In this document: positions 1 to 8,581 of the stretch, one piece after another
How positions within the stretch are numbered: the first letter of the stretch is position 1
Layout: every line of letters begins with the position of its first letter
Assembly: GCF_040358255.1 (NCBI RefSeq)
Contig: NZ_CP132938.1
Location: forward strand, 1,302,001 to 1,366,000
From: Tunturibacter gelidoferens
GTDB lineage: Bacteria > Acidobacteriota > Terriglobia > Terriglobales > Acidobacteriaceae
Direction: 5' to 3'
DNA length: 64,000 bases
The notes under the pieces: generated by a model
What the model was told of the DNA's origin: nothing
What the model saw: only the letters and a program-made list of their open reading frames with translations
Databases searched by the model: none
Position numbers and translations under genes: made by a program

Positions 1-1152
1 CACCCTTCGCGAGCCCTCCACTGGCGCTTGTGATGAATTTATTGGAACGGTGTTCGCACCCTTTTTCTCGTCTTCGCTTGCGACGGGAACAGTGATTCCT
101 GAGGGCGCAATATATAGATCACGCTTTCTGTAGGAGACGGCTATAGTGTGTTCTCCAGCTTCTTCGGTGGGAGAGCGCGGAAACTCGAGGATGTAGCGCT
201 CCCGCACCATCTGTAGGAACTCCCGCAACCGCCAGCTCACGATTCCATATCTTTGCTGAACTTCGACTCCGCCGCTGAGGCCGCAGATCTGGTTGAATTT
301 GTCTTCGGTAGACCGAAGGGATGAGGAGTCGACCTTGATCTCTCCTCTGTCTTGGCGATTCATCGCGGCGAAGACCGGGGTGGGAAGTAGTCCGAAGACG
401 GCGATCGATTCGAACTGGGCGCGTCGCCTTACCGTCGACCACAGTGTTCGGCTGCCGCTGTCTTCGCCGTCGGTTATCGCCAGGAGGACACGTCGTCCGG
501 ACTGGGGCGCGAGCTCGTCCAGCACGTTCGCCATGGAGTCCCAAAGGGGTATGGATGGCTTGCAGGGTACTGCGGAACCCTTCTTTCGCTGACGGATCTG
601 CCAGGGCGTCAACCCGCGATCGACCGTCTGCCTGAGTACGGCCGCGTTGGCCGGCGCCTCGTAGGCTGTGCGGATGAGGGTGCAATCGAGCACATAAATC
701 GAGACACGATCCTGCGGTTGCAGGTAGTCTGGCGCGAGACCGGCGATTGCCTGGGAGATTCGCGGCAGCATCTGGTTGTCCGGCTTACTCGCATCGATCA
801 GGATCGACAAGGAGATTGGATCCCGGCCTTCCTGACGGACATACGTCGGAGGAAACTGCGGTCCTGAGTCCAGGCTGATGCGGAACTTTGAAGTGTCGAG
901 GGGTTTCATTCGCTGGTAGTCGTCGGTGAGGACGAGGACGGGGACCTGCTTGAGATTGGTGTAGACGTGAAGGGTGGGAGTTGCGTCAGGGGAAGGTGCT
1001 TGTTGTGCGGTGGGCGCTGCTTCGGTGCTTGACTGAGCGGCGGCGCCGACGGCAGCGAGGGCGAGGAGGAGAGCGATAGCGGCGAATTTGTTTTGGTGGG
1101 GAGCTGATAGTTCGCTTCGCTTCGGGATCGTTTGCCGCAGTCTCTTGTCCAT
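1..1152 (-). CDS. VWA-domain secreted protein (3' end beyond window)
   Basis: The frame is open for 384 codons from the ATG at 1152 to the left edge, so the C-terminus is missing. Residues 22-40 are a hydrophobic Ala/Leu segment ending in AAAQ, which fits a Sec signal peptide. The stretch around SILIDASKP (D120) and LLAITDGEDSGS (about 225) is the start and middle of a von Willebrand factor A fold. The metal site is degenerate: DASKP instead of DxSxS. This matches the acidobacterial 'VWFA-related' extracytoplasmic proteins, whose role is unknown. GAGGT lies about 10 bases before the ATG and supports the start. Family assignment is confident; function is not inferable. Confidence 0.8.
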   Translation of the reverse strand, partial: MDKRLRQTIPKRSELSAPHQNKFAAIALLLALAAVGAAAQSSTEAAPTAQQAPSPDATPTLHVYTNLKQVPVLVLTDDYQRMKPLDTSKFRISLDSGPQFPPTYVRQEGRDPISLSILIDASKPDNQMLPRISQAIAGLAPDYLQPQDRVSIYVLDCTLIRTAYEAPANAAVLRQTVDRGLTPWQIRQRKKGSAVPCKPSIPLWDSMANVLDELAPQSGRRVLLAITDGEDSGSRTLWSTVRRRAQFESIAVFGLLPTPVFAAMNRQDRGEIKVDSSSLRSTEDKFNQICGLSGGVEVQQRYGIVSWRLREFLQMVRERYILEFPRSPTEEAGEHTIAVSYRKRDLYIAPSGITVPVASEDEKKGANTVPINSSQAPVEGSRRV

Positions 1153-1237
1153 GGTCACTTAGACCTCGGTGTCGCGACTCTACAGCGGAGATTTTATTCG
1201 AGGAGAGGTGGGTTTGGCATCTTGGCGAGATCAGGGA

Positions 1238-1693
1238 TCGTGGAGGTGACATTCCTGGACGACCCCTGCGTCCTGCCGGGGATGGGTTTGCTATGGGGTC
1301 GACGGCAGCGATGAGTTCTGCTCGAAGGCCTTTGGAGCAGTCGCCGGCGTGTAATGGCTTGAGATTCACGATTTGGAGTTGGCCGTTTTGATCGCTGAAG
1401 ACGTGGATTTCTGCCTGGGTGGTGCGGTGGATCTGGTGGTTGCTGTAGGGCTCGTGTTGCATGAGCGTTGTGATCTCTTCGGGGAAGAAGACCTGGCCGA
1501 TGTGCGAGGTGTGGCCGGCGGCGTAGGTCTTGTTTGCTTCGTGGCCTTCGATGCGGACTTTGAAGTGGATGTGATTGGTGCGGCCCATGTAGAAGCCGGG
1601 GAAGACGGTGCGGAAGTTGACGGAGCCGTCGGGCGCGGCGATTTGAATGCCGCGGAGGGAGCCGATGGAAGGCTCATATGAGTAGACGCGGTT
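1238..1693 (-). pseudogene. Remnant of an intradiol ring-cleavage dioxygenase
   Basis: Only the C-terminal half of a protocatechuate/catechol-type intradiol dioxygenase remains. The readable frame runs through LRGIQIAAPDGSVNF, then FPGFYMGRTNHIHFKV (one Tyr and the HxH iron ligands) and on to KGLRAELIAAVDP. A TAA at 1694-1696 blocks the frame upstream, and the N-terminal domain with the first Tyr ligand is absent. The only ATG in frame is at 1588, inside the active-site region. Downstream the frame runs without a stop into the VWA gene, so the natural terminus has also been lost. I read this as a decayed fragment. A short functional protein from 1588 is unlikely. Confidence 0.7.
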
Positions 1694-1796
1694 TTAGCGG
1701 TGCGAGGACGGGGCGGCGGCGGAATTTGTTTCGTTGTGGGGGCTCGCGAGGCCATGATTCGGAGGCGACGTTTTTCTCGGCCAAGGGGGGTGCGTC

Positions 1797-1825
1797 TTGA
1801 TTTGTAACCCAAAAAGTGGTATAAT
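1797..1825 (+). promoter_or_regulatory. Sigma-70 type promoter
   Basis: TTGATT (1797-1802), a 17-base spacer and a perfect TATAAT (1820-1825). It points at the NTF2-like gene that starts about 70 bases downstream. It is the clearest vegetative promoter in the left part of the window. Confidence 0.6.
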
Positions 1826-1897
1826 ACTAAAGGTTACCTTGTCGCGGACACGGCAGGGGGACGATCAGGAATTTGATCAGCCATTCAAGGAGCCGTG

Positions 1898-2338
1898 GTG
1901 AAAAATATCGATAAAGAGGTAGAAGACTTTCTCAAACGATTCCAGATAAACGCTAACGTAGGGAGTGCTGAAGAGATTGTGGAGCAGTTTGCCGATGTCT
2001 TTATGTCGGCCGATCCGAGCGGCGCGCGTGCAGTACCGTCTTCGAAGCTGTTGATGGCGATTCCCCTGCGAAGGAAGCTGTTTGAGGGTGTGGGTGGCGG
2101 AGCAACTGCGCTGGCATCGGTAGAGCAGACGAGGCTGGATGATCGATACGTTTTGCTGAAGACCGAGTGGCTGATGAAGCTTGATCGAGGAAGCGGGCCT
2201 GGCGACGGTCTTACTTTGCGTTCGACGTTTGTGCTGTATCGATCGGATGATGGGTTGAAGATCGTCTTCTATTTGAATCACGAGGATCTGACGTCTCTTC
2301 TGCGAGAGAGGGGGTCTCTGCCGACGGATAAGACTTAG
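1898..2338 (+). CDS. Small NTF2/SnoaL-like hypothetical protein
   Basis: About 146 residues. The N-terminus is acidic and helical (NIDKEVEDFLKRF, then SAEEIVEQFADVFMS), followed by predicted strands such as LLKTEWLMKL and STFVLYRS. This fits the cone-like SnoaL/NTF2 fold, but no catalytic residues can be named. Two consecutive GTG codons exist at 1895 and 1898. AAGGAG at 1887-1892 is 5 bases from the second, so 1898 is preferred. A strong promoter lies just upstream and the gene converges on the FAD/Fe-S oxidoreductase. Function unknown. Confidence 0.7.
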   Translation: MKNIDKEVEDFLKRFQINANVGSAEEIVEQFADVFMSADPSGARAVPSSKLLMAIPLRRKLFEGVGGGATALASVEQTRLDDRYVLLKTEWLMKLDRGSGPGDGLTLRSTFVLYRSDDGLKIVFYLNHEDLTSLLRERGSLPTDKT

Positions 2339-2351
2339 TCCGGCGGGGTGG

Positions 2352-5306
2352 TTAGTCTTGAGGGGATTGGGCGAGGACTTCGGCGAGGTGCATGGGTTTG
2401 GCTTTGGTGTTCTGGGTGATCTGCTCGGCGCAGCTGAAGCCGTCGGTGACGAGGATGGTGCCTGCGGATTTGGCGCGGACCGCAGGGAGGAGAACGCGGT
2501 TGGCGAGGGTTTGCGAGACGGCGAACTTGTCTTTTTCGAAGCCAAAGGGGCCGGCCATGCCGCAGCAACCTGAGTCGAGGAGTTCGACTTCGGCTCCGGT
2601 GAGGCGGAGGAGGGTTATTTCGTCTTGCATGCCCATGGTGGCGCGGTGATGGCAGTGGCCGTGGACGAGGATCTTTTCGTTGAGTTGCGGGGGACGGTAG
2701 TGGGGGGCGCGTTTGACGAGGAACTCGCTGAGAAGGAAGGTCTGGTCGCGGAGCTTTTGCGCGCGGGGATCGTGGGGGAGGAGGTTGGTGAGTTCGTCGC
2801 GGAAGACGGAGGCGCAGGAGGGTTCGAGGACGACGATGGGGGTGCCGGCTTGTAGCTGCGCGGTGAGGGCGTTGAGAGTTTTGAGGAGATAGTCTTTGGC
2901 GGTGTCGAGCATGCCGAAGTCGTAGAGGGGACGGCCGCAGCAGAGGTGTTGCGTGGGGAGCGTGACGCGGAAGCCGGCGGTGGTGAGGACGTTGTGAGCG
3001 GCGCGCATGGCGGCGGGGTGGAAGTAGTTGTTGAAGGTGTCGGCCCAGAGGAAGACCTCGGGGGCGTCGGCGGGGAGTGGAATGCGGCGGTCGCGGCGGC
3101 GTTGAGGGTCGCGGGCGAGACGGCGATCGGGGGTGAAGGGTTTGGAGAAGCGCGGGAAGCTGCGCTTTGGGTGGATGTGGAGAATTTTTTTGATGATGGA
3201 GCTGATGAGGGGAGTGTGGTTGACGGCGTTGACGAGGTGCGGGGCGTAGGAGGCTAGGCGGGCGAAGACGTCGATGCGGCCGAAGGCGTAGTGCGAGAGC
3301 GGACGGGGCTCGCCTTCGTAGTGGTGAGCGAGGAACTCGGATTTGTAGGTGGCCATGTCGACCGAGACGGGGCACTCGGACTTGCAGGCTTTGCAGGCGA
3401 GGCAGAGGTCGAGAGACTCTTTGACCTGCTTGTTCTTCCATTGGTCGGGGAGGACTTCGCCTTGCATCAGCTCCCAGAGGAGGTGGGCGCGGCCGCGGGT
3501 GGAGTGAAGCTCTTCGCCGGTGGCCATGAAGCTGGGACAAATGGTGCCGGCGTCGGTTTTGCGGCAGGCTCCGACGCCGACACAGCGGAGATTGGCTGAG
3601 GCGAAGGAGCCGTTGTTCTCGGCGTAGGCGAAGTGAGTTTTTGGGTGCCAGGGATTGTAGTCGGCGCCGAGGCGAAGGTCTTCGTGCGGCTCGTGCGCGT
3701 CGATGAGCTTGTTGGGGTTGAGGCGATTGGTGGGGTCGAAGAGGCTCTTGAAGGTGCGGAAGGCCTGCATGAGCTCGGGGCCGAACATCTTGGGGAGGAG
3801 AGCGCCGCGGGCCTGACCATCGCCGTGTTCGCCGGAGAGAGAGCCGCCGTGCGCGAGAGCGATGTCGGTGGCGCGGTCCATGAACTGGCGGAATTTGAGG
3901 ATACCTTCGGGAGTTTCGAGGTCGAAGTTGTGTCGCATGTGGACGCAGCCCTGGCCGAAGTGGCCGTACATGGGGCTGCGGTAGCCGTACTCGTTCATAA
4001 GGGCGAAGATGGCGCGGAGGTAGCTGCCGAGTTGATGGGGATCGACGGCGGCGTCCTCCCAACCCTCCCAGCCGGTTCCTACGCCGGGGATGAAGGCGGT
4101 GGCGCCGAGGGCGGACTCGCGGACGCGCCAGATGCTCTTGGCTTCGACGGAGGTGTAGATGCGCGTGGTGGCGTCTGGTGCGATGGTTTTGAGTGAGGCG
4201 ACGAGGGCGCGGGCTTTGGTGTTGGCCTCGGCCTGGGTGTCGCCGCCGAACTCGATGATGAGGAAGCCGTTGCCATCTGGGAGGAGCGTGAGCTCTTCGG
4301 CGAACTTCTGCTTGCGGCGCATGGCGTCGAGGAGGAGACCGTCCATGCCTTCGAAGCCGATGGGTTTGTGCTCGAGGATCTGGGGGACGTGGTCGGCGGC
4401 GAGGAAGATGTCGGGGAAGCCGACGCCGACGAGGGTGCGGCAGGGTGGAGATTGAACGAGCTGCAGGGTTGCGCCGAGGATGATGGCGCAGGTGCCTTCG
4501 CTGCCGACTAAGGCGCGGGCCACGTTGAAGGAGTTTTCGGGGAGGAGCTCGTCAAGGTTGAAGCCGGAGACGCGGCGTGGGATGTTGGGGAATTTCTCAC
4601 GGACCTTAGTGGAGTAGGTGTCTCGGAGGGATTTGAGGGTGGAGTAGATCTCGCCGGTGCGGCCGCCGGCTGCGATGTGGGCGGCGAGTTCGGCTTCGGT
4701 CGTGGGGCCTACGGTTAGGCGGGTGCCGTCGTAGAGGAGGAGGTCGAGTGTGGCGATGTTGTCCACGGTTTTGCCGCCCATGAGGCCGTGCACGCCGCAG
4801 GAGTTGTTGCCGATCATGCCGCCGATGGTGCAGCGGCTGTGCGTTGCGGGGTCGGGTGCAAAGGTGAGGTGGAGTTTTTCGGCGGCGTCGCGGACACGGT
4901 CGAGGACGATGCCGGGCTGGACTTTGACGGTGCGGTTTTCTACGTCGATCTCGTCCATGCCGTTCATGTATTTCGAGAAGTCGAGGATGACGGCGGCGTT
5001 GCAGCCCTGTCCGGCGAGCGAGGTGCCGGCTCCGCGGGTGAGGATGGGTGCGTTGAAGCGGCGGCAGAGGGTGACGGTGGTGATGACGTCGGCTTCGTCG
5101 CGTGGGATGACGACGCCGATGGGGATGTGGCGGTAGTTCGAGGCGTCGGTGGAGTAGAGGGCTTTGGAGGCGGGATCGAAGCGGACTTCGCCGCGGATCT
5201 GCTCGCGGAGGAGTGAGGCGAGCTCGTCGGCGTCGGCGAAGGTGTCGTGTGCGCGGGCGTGGGAGCTCGGCAGGATGACGAAGGGCAGGGTGGGAGGAGC
5301 AGCCAT
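2352..5306 (-). CDS. FAD-binding and Fe-S oxidoreductase (D-lactate/glycolate dehydrogenase type)
   Basis: 984 residues from the ATG at 5306; the upstream in-frame ATGs give an N-terminus without homology. The order is an FAD_binding_4 domain (about 20-200, with RGAGTSLAGQG and GGMIGNNSCGVHG), then FAD-oxidase C (about 200-500, with the HGDGQARG segment). A ferredoxin-like segment follows, with CRKTDAGTICPSF (about 580) and CLACKACKSECP (about 635). Two CCG cysteine-rich repeats end the protein (LCCGRP near 787, SGCCGMAG near 913). This is GlcD fused to GlcF/GlpC-like parts, as in DLD-II or D-2-hydroxyglutarate dehydrogenases. It should oxidise a D-2-hydroxy acid and pass electrons through Fe-S clusters, probably at the membrane. 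The exact substrate cannot be read from sequence. Confidence 0.88.
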   Translation of the reverse strand: MAAPPTLPFVILPSSHARAHDTFADADELASLLREQIRGEVRFDPASKALYSTDASNYRHIPIGVVIPRDEADVITTVTLCRRFNAPILTRGAGTSLAGQGCNAAVILDFSKYMNGMDEIDVENRTVKVQPGIVLDRVRDAAEKLHLTFAPDPATHSRCTIGGMIGNNSCGVHGLMGGKTVDNIATLDLLLYDGTRLTVGPTTEAELAAHIAAGGRTGEIYSTLKSLRDTYSTKVREKFPNIPRRVSGFNLDELLPENSFNVARALVGSEGTCAIILGATLQLVQSPPCRTLVGVGFPDIFLAADHVPQILEHKPIGFEGMDGLLLDAMRRKQKFAEELTLLPDGNGFLIIEFGGDTQAEANTKARALVASLKTIAPDATTRIYTSVEAKSIWRVRESALGATAFIPGVGTGWEGWEDAAVDPHQLGSYLRAIFALMNEYGYRSPMYGHFGQGCVHMRHNFDLETPEGILKFRQFMDRATDIALAHGGSLSGEHGDGQARGALLPKMFGPELMQAFRTFKSLFDPTNRLNPNKLIDAHEPHEDLRLGADYNPWHPKTHFAYAENNGSFASANLRCVGVGACRKTDAGTICPSFMATGEELHSTRGRAHLLWELMQGEVLPDQWKNKQVKESLDLCLACKACKSECPVSVDMATYKSEFLAHHYEGEPRPLSHYAFGRIDVFARLASYAPHLVNAVNHTPLISSIIKKILHIHPKRSFPRFSKPFTPDRRLARDPQRRRDRRIPLPADAPEVFLWADTFNNYFHPAAMRAAHNVLTTAGFRVTLPTQHLCCGRPLYDFGMLDTAKDYLLKTLNALTAQLQAGTPIVVLEPSCASVFRDELTNLLPHDPRAQKLRDQTFLLSEFLVKRAPHYRPPQLNEKILVHGHCHHRATMGMQDEITLLRLTGAEVELLDSGCCGMAGPFGFEKDKFAVSQTLANRVLLPAVRAKSAGTILVTDGFSCAEQITQNTKAKPMHLAEVLAQSPQD

Positions 5307-5444
5307 GAGGTTGATGGTACGGTTATTTGTGGTCGCGCACCAGATCGTGGAGTTTAGCATTGTCCAAATGATGTGCGGGAGTGGCAATGAGTGCGCCGGG
5401 AATCAAATTCGTCGCCACGCGCCTCTAAGCAGATAGGAGCAATG

Positions 5445-5855
5445 ATGTCGATTACGAAGACAGCGGAAGAGTTTCTGGCAGCTTGTGAGACGGGCAAGGG
5501 CTGGTCGGTATGCAGCGCATATTGCACCCCCGGGGCTACGTTCTCCGCACAGGCGGAACCGCTCGCCGAGGTGTCGACGGTTGAGCAGTACACCAACTGG
5601 ATGCAAGGGTTGCTTACGGTTCTTACCGACGGAACGTATGATGTGAAGTCATTCGCGACCGATACAGAACGGAACAACGTCAACATCTACGCGGTTTTCA
5701 CTGGCACGCACTTGGCAGGCGGCCCGATTTCGCCGACCGGAAAGACCACGAAGTCCGACTATGTTTACTTCCTACAATTCGACGGTGACAAAATCTCCCA
5801 TTTCACAAAGATCTGGAACTCCGGGTTTGCGATGAAAGAACTCGGCTGGGCCTAA
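5445..5855 (+). CDS. SnoaL-like (NTF2 fold) protein
   Basis: About 136 residues. The N-terminal helix KTAEEFLAACETGKGW, then YCTPGATFSAQA, YTNWMQGLLTVLTDG and a C-terminal YVYFLQFDGDKISHFTKIWN are the classic SnoaL-like nuclear transport factor 2 pattern. AGGAG at 5436-5440 suits the second of two overlapping ATGs (5442 and 5445). It is divergent from the FAD/Fe-S gene, about 140 bases apart. Such proteins are often small isomerases, hydrolases or binding proteins; nothing here fixes the substrate. Confidence 0.75.
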   Translation: MSITKTAEEFLAACETGKGWSVCSAYCTPGATFSAQAEPLAEVSTVEQYTNWMQGLLTVLTDGTYDVKSFATDTERNNVNIYAVFTGTHLAGGPISPTGKTTKSDYVYFLQFDGDKISHFTKIWNSGFAMKELGWA

Positions 5856-6058
5856 TTCCTTCATCCGCCAAACCGATCACGAGGTCGCGGCATCTTGAAG
5901 ATGGCTGGCACGACACGGGGGCGGTTTGAAAGGGCGAATCTTTTTACAAAATGAGTAGAGACTGCTTGCTGTCAGCAGGAGCCATCTAACTTTTATCAGG
6001 CGATGATTCTTCAGGACCGCATCCACAATCCTGCGGTTGTAGGGCTTAGTCGTAAATG

Positions 6059-6090
6059 CGGACTGCATTGACTTGCGCCGATGCAGTCCG
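6059..6090. terminator. Perfect 10-bp hairpin after the DUF1338 gene
   Basis: CGGACTGCAT (6059-6068) and ATGCAGTCCG (6081-6090) form a perfect 10-bp stem with a 12-base loop. It lies just downstream of the minus-strand gene ending at 6107. No good T tract follows, so it is a hairpin that may mark the transcript end, not a textbook intrinsic terminator. The rest of 5856-6106 shows no gene. Confidence 0.4.
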
Positions 6091-6106
6091 GTGGTTCGCG
6101 CAGCAA

Positions 6107-7138
6107 CTAGGACTTGCCGGTGGCGGTCATCTTGAAGATGGCCTGGGCGTTGGAGCTGTCGAAGCCGAGATCGAGTTTCTGCTTGCCGTCTTCTTCGGGG
6201 AGCGGCAGGCGAGTGATGAATTCGTAGAAGGAGCCGTTGACCTCTTTGGCGACGAGTGCGCCTTCTGCGGTGTGGAACTTGCGTTGAACCTTAGCGGCCA
6301 GAAAGGCTGTCTGGCGAACACGGCCGGACTGCGAGGTTTCGACGGCAGCCTTCATGGGCTGGCCGAGGGCTTTCTGTTCTTCGGCGAGTTGATCGACGTC
6401 GGGGACGCGGTCGGTGGCGTGGTTGAAGGCGTTGCCCTCGGTGGAGATCCAGGCCATCTCGGGGGATTCTGCGAGGAGGATTTCGTAGTCGGCGAGCGTG
6501 GGTTCGGTGTGCTGACGCTCGAAGACCGAGGCGAGGATGGGCAGCAGAGTTACAGATTCATCGACGCTGAGGGAGCCGGTGGATTCGAGTTTGTCGAGGA
6601 GGGACTTCGCCTGCGGGGTGACGGGGTCCTTCGAGCTCGCGGTGACGCGCCGGACGGCGGCCTGGAACTCGGGGGAGAAGCGCTCGGGATGGAGCTCGCT
6701 GAGGAAGAACTGCGCGATCGCTTCGGGGTAGTCGGCCTGGGCGTGGGAGCGGCCGGTCATCTTGAGACGCTCGAGCGGGTAGACGCCGTTGAGCGCGTAG
6801 CCGAGCGGACGCAGGATGCGGGTGATGGCCTCTTGTCCGGCGGGCAGGCCGCCCATGCCTTCGAGGGCGACGGTGCGGACGGCACCGTGATCGTGAAGGA
6901 TCTGCCGCCCCTTGCTGAGGGTGTAGTCGGCGTAAGTTTTGGCAGTGGGGACGCGGCGAAGAAGGTCTTCGAAGAGGAGCATGTTGAGTGCTTGCGCGAG
7001 GACGGCGCGAGAGACCTGCGGGCCGAGGGCGGCGGCGATCTCGGGATGGATGACCAGGAGCTTGAAGAGGTGTTCGGTGCGGTCGGTACCGATGATCTTG
7101 TCGAGTGTTTCGCGTAGTACGCCGTTGCTTGTGCTCAT
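6107..7138 (-). CDS. DUF1338 protein (2-oxoadipate dioxygenase/decarboxylase-like)
   Basis: 343 residues. The VOC-like DUF1338 family includes YdcJ and HglS, a non-haem iron enzyme converting 2-oxoadipate to D-2-hydroxyglutarate in lysine catabolism. Visible features are HDHGAVRTVALEG (about 84-95), GMGGLPAGQEAI, RLKMTGRSHAQADYPEAIAQFF and NAFNHATDRVPDVD (about 245), where the metal-binding His residues of the family are expected. It is shorter than HglS of Pseudomonas (about 460 residues, recalled), as in many acidobacterial and plant-type members. GGGGAA precedes the ATG. The nearby FAD/Fe-S enzyme resembles D-2-hydroxyglutarate dehydrogenases, so the two could act in sequence, but that is only inference. 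Confidence 0.75.
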   Translation of the reverse strand: MSTSNGVLRETLDKIIGTDRTEHLFKLLVIHPEIAAALGPQVSRAVLAQALNMLLFEDLLRRVPTAKTYADYTLSKGRQILHDHGAVRTVALEGMGGLPAGQEAITRILRPLGYALNGVYPLERLKMTGRSHAQADYPEAIAQFFLSELHPERFSPEFQAAVRRVTASSKDPVTPQAKSLLDKLESTGSLSVDESVTLLPILASVFERQHTEPTLADYEILLAESPEMAWISTEGNAFNHATDRVPDVDQLAEEQKALGQPMKAAVETSQSGRVRQTAFLAAKVQRKFHTAEGALVAKEVNGSFYEFITRLPLPEEDGKQKLDLGFDSSNAQAIFKMTATGKS

Positions 7139-7246
7139 TGTTAATTCCCCGTGACTGCCGGAGGGTGTGCATCCGGCCCTAACATCATCGTCAATGGGAG
7201 CGCATCTGTAAAGTTGATGCGCTTCCGTCGCGTTGTGACTAATTGG

Positions 7247-8542
7247 CTAGAGAGCCGCCGCGAACGCTAAGAGCGAGGCGTCCTGCATGGGAGCGGCGAC
7301 TAGCTGCATTCCGGTGCCGAGGGGCGCACCGATTGCTTCGCCAGCGAGAGTGACGACGGGCAAGCCGGCAAGGCTGGCGGGCGTGGTGTAACGCAGGATC
7401 GCTTTGCGGATGTGCGACTGGTCTTTGCCGGCGAAGAGTTTGCTGACGGGAGCGCAGGGGAGCAGGAGGAGATCGACTTGTTGGAAGAGCGACGACATCT
7501 GGGAGCGGAAGACTTCGAGGCGACGGTGAAAAGCCTGGAGTTGCTCGATGGTGATAGATGCCCCCCAGGCAAGGCGTTCTGCGATCGCGGGCTCGAAGTG
7601 TTGATAGTGGCTGCGGTGGAGCTGGGCTGCTTCGCTGGCTTGTATGGACGCGAAGATATCTAAACTGTCGACCCAGAAGGCGGTGTCGATCGGCATCAGG
7701 GTTGCGCGGCGTTCGGTGAGGCGCTGCTTCCATGCCGCGAATGCGGAGAGGACCTCGGGTTCGCAATCGTGTGTGAAGTTGTCGCCAACATAGCCGATGC
7801 GGGGTTGAGATGGTGCGGTGATGGAGGGGATGTCGTAGATAGCGCCGGCGAGCGCGGGACCATCGCGTAGATCGCGGAAGAGCAGGCCAAGGGTATCGAA
7901 GGATGGAGCAAGGTGAGCTGCGCCGGACCAGCGTTCTTCGCCGCGGCTGACACCGAGGGAGGCGCGGTAGCCGGCGAGCCCGCAGAGTGCAGCAGGGACG
8001 CGGACCGAGCCTCCGGTGTCGGTGCCGATGGCTGCGAGGGCAGATCCTTCCTGCACACTCGCAGCCGCGCCACTGGAGGAGCCGCCGGTGAGCAGAGTTG
8101 AGTCGCGTGGCTGGACGGAGTCTCCGTAGTCGGCGTTTTCGCCGGTGATGCCATAGGCGAGCTGATGGAGATGAGTTTTTCCGGGGATGATCGCGCCCGC
8201 ATCGAGAAGGCGTTGCGCGACCCATGAGTTTTTTTCGGCGACGGGATGGAGTTGCTGGTAGTAGCGGGAGCCGCAGCTTGTCGTGGTGCCTGTTAGGTCG
8301 AAGCAGTCTTTGATCGAGATTGGAACGCCGTAGAGCGGTGGACGATTTTGAGTGTCGGCAAAGAGGTTCGGGAGTCGTTCGGCTCGATGGAGCGATTCGA
8401 TTGTTGTAAGGGTGAGGAAGGCGTTGTGCGAGTCGTTGCTGTTTGCTTTGCCGGCTGCAGCGACTGCTATCGTGTGGGGATCTGTCTCAGACGACGCGAG
8501 CGCGTGATGAAGGGATGTGAGTGGGGATTGGGGGTTTGTCAT
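7247..8542 (-). CDS. Amidase-signature family hydrolase
   Basis: 431 residues. The Ser-cisSer-Lys triad is visible: Lys78 in GVPISIKD, cis-Ser155 in LTGGSSSGAA and the nucleophile Ser179 in GTDTGGSVRVPA. The 24-residue spacing of the two serines equals that of GatA. It is shorter than GatA and has no GatB/GatC neighbours, so it is more likely a stand-alone amidase or allophanate-hydrolase-like enzyme than the tRNA amidotransferase subunit. It lies 39 bases after the cytochrome gene on the same strand. No clear Shine-Dalgarno precedes the ATG, so the start is less certain. Substrate unknown. Confidence 0.85.
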   Translation of the reverse strand: MTNPQSPLTSLHHALASSETDPHTIAVAAAGKANSNDSHNAFLTLTTIESLHRAERLPNLFADTQNRPPLYGVPISIKDCFDLTGTTTSCGSRYYQQLHPVAEKNSWVAQRLLDAGAIIPGKTHLHQLAYGITGENADYGDSVQPRDSTLLTGGSSSGAAASVQEGSALAAIGTDTGGSVRVPAALCGLAGYRASLGVSRGEERWSGAAHLAPSFDTLGLLFRDLRDGPALAGAIYDIPSITAPSQPRIGYVGDNFTHDCEPEVLSAFAAWKQRLTERRATLMPIDTAFWVDSLDIFASIQASEAAQLHRSHYQHFEPAIAERLAWGASITIEQLQAFHRRLEVFRSQMSSLFQQVDLLLLPCAPVSKLFAGKDQSHIRKAILRYTTPASLAGLPVVTLAGEAIGAPLGTGMQLVAAPMQDASLLAFAAAL

Positions 8543-8581
8543 GGCTTGGACCAGAATGGACGGCGACGCTAAGGTTGAGGA

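Noticed and set aside
2335..4062. 575-codon minus-strand frame overlapping the FAD/Fe-S gene
   Set aside because: Extremely Arg/Pro/His-rich product typical of an out-of-frame reading of a GC-rich gene; the alternative frame has all family motifs.
6056..7117. 353-codon plus-strand frame opposite the DUF1338 gene
   Set aside because: Gly/Glu/Val-rich antisense shadow with no recognisable domain.
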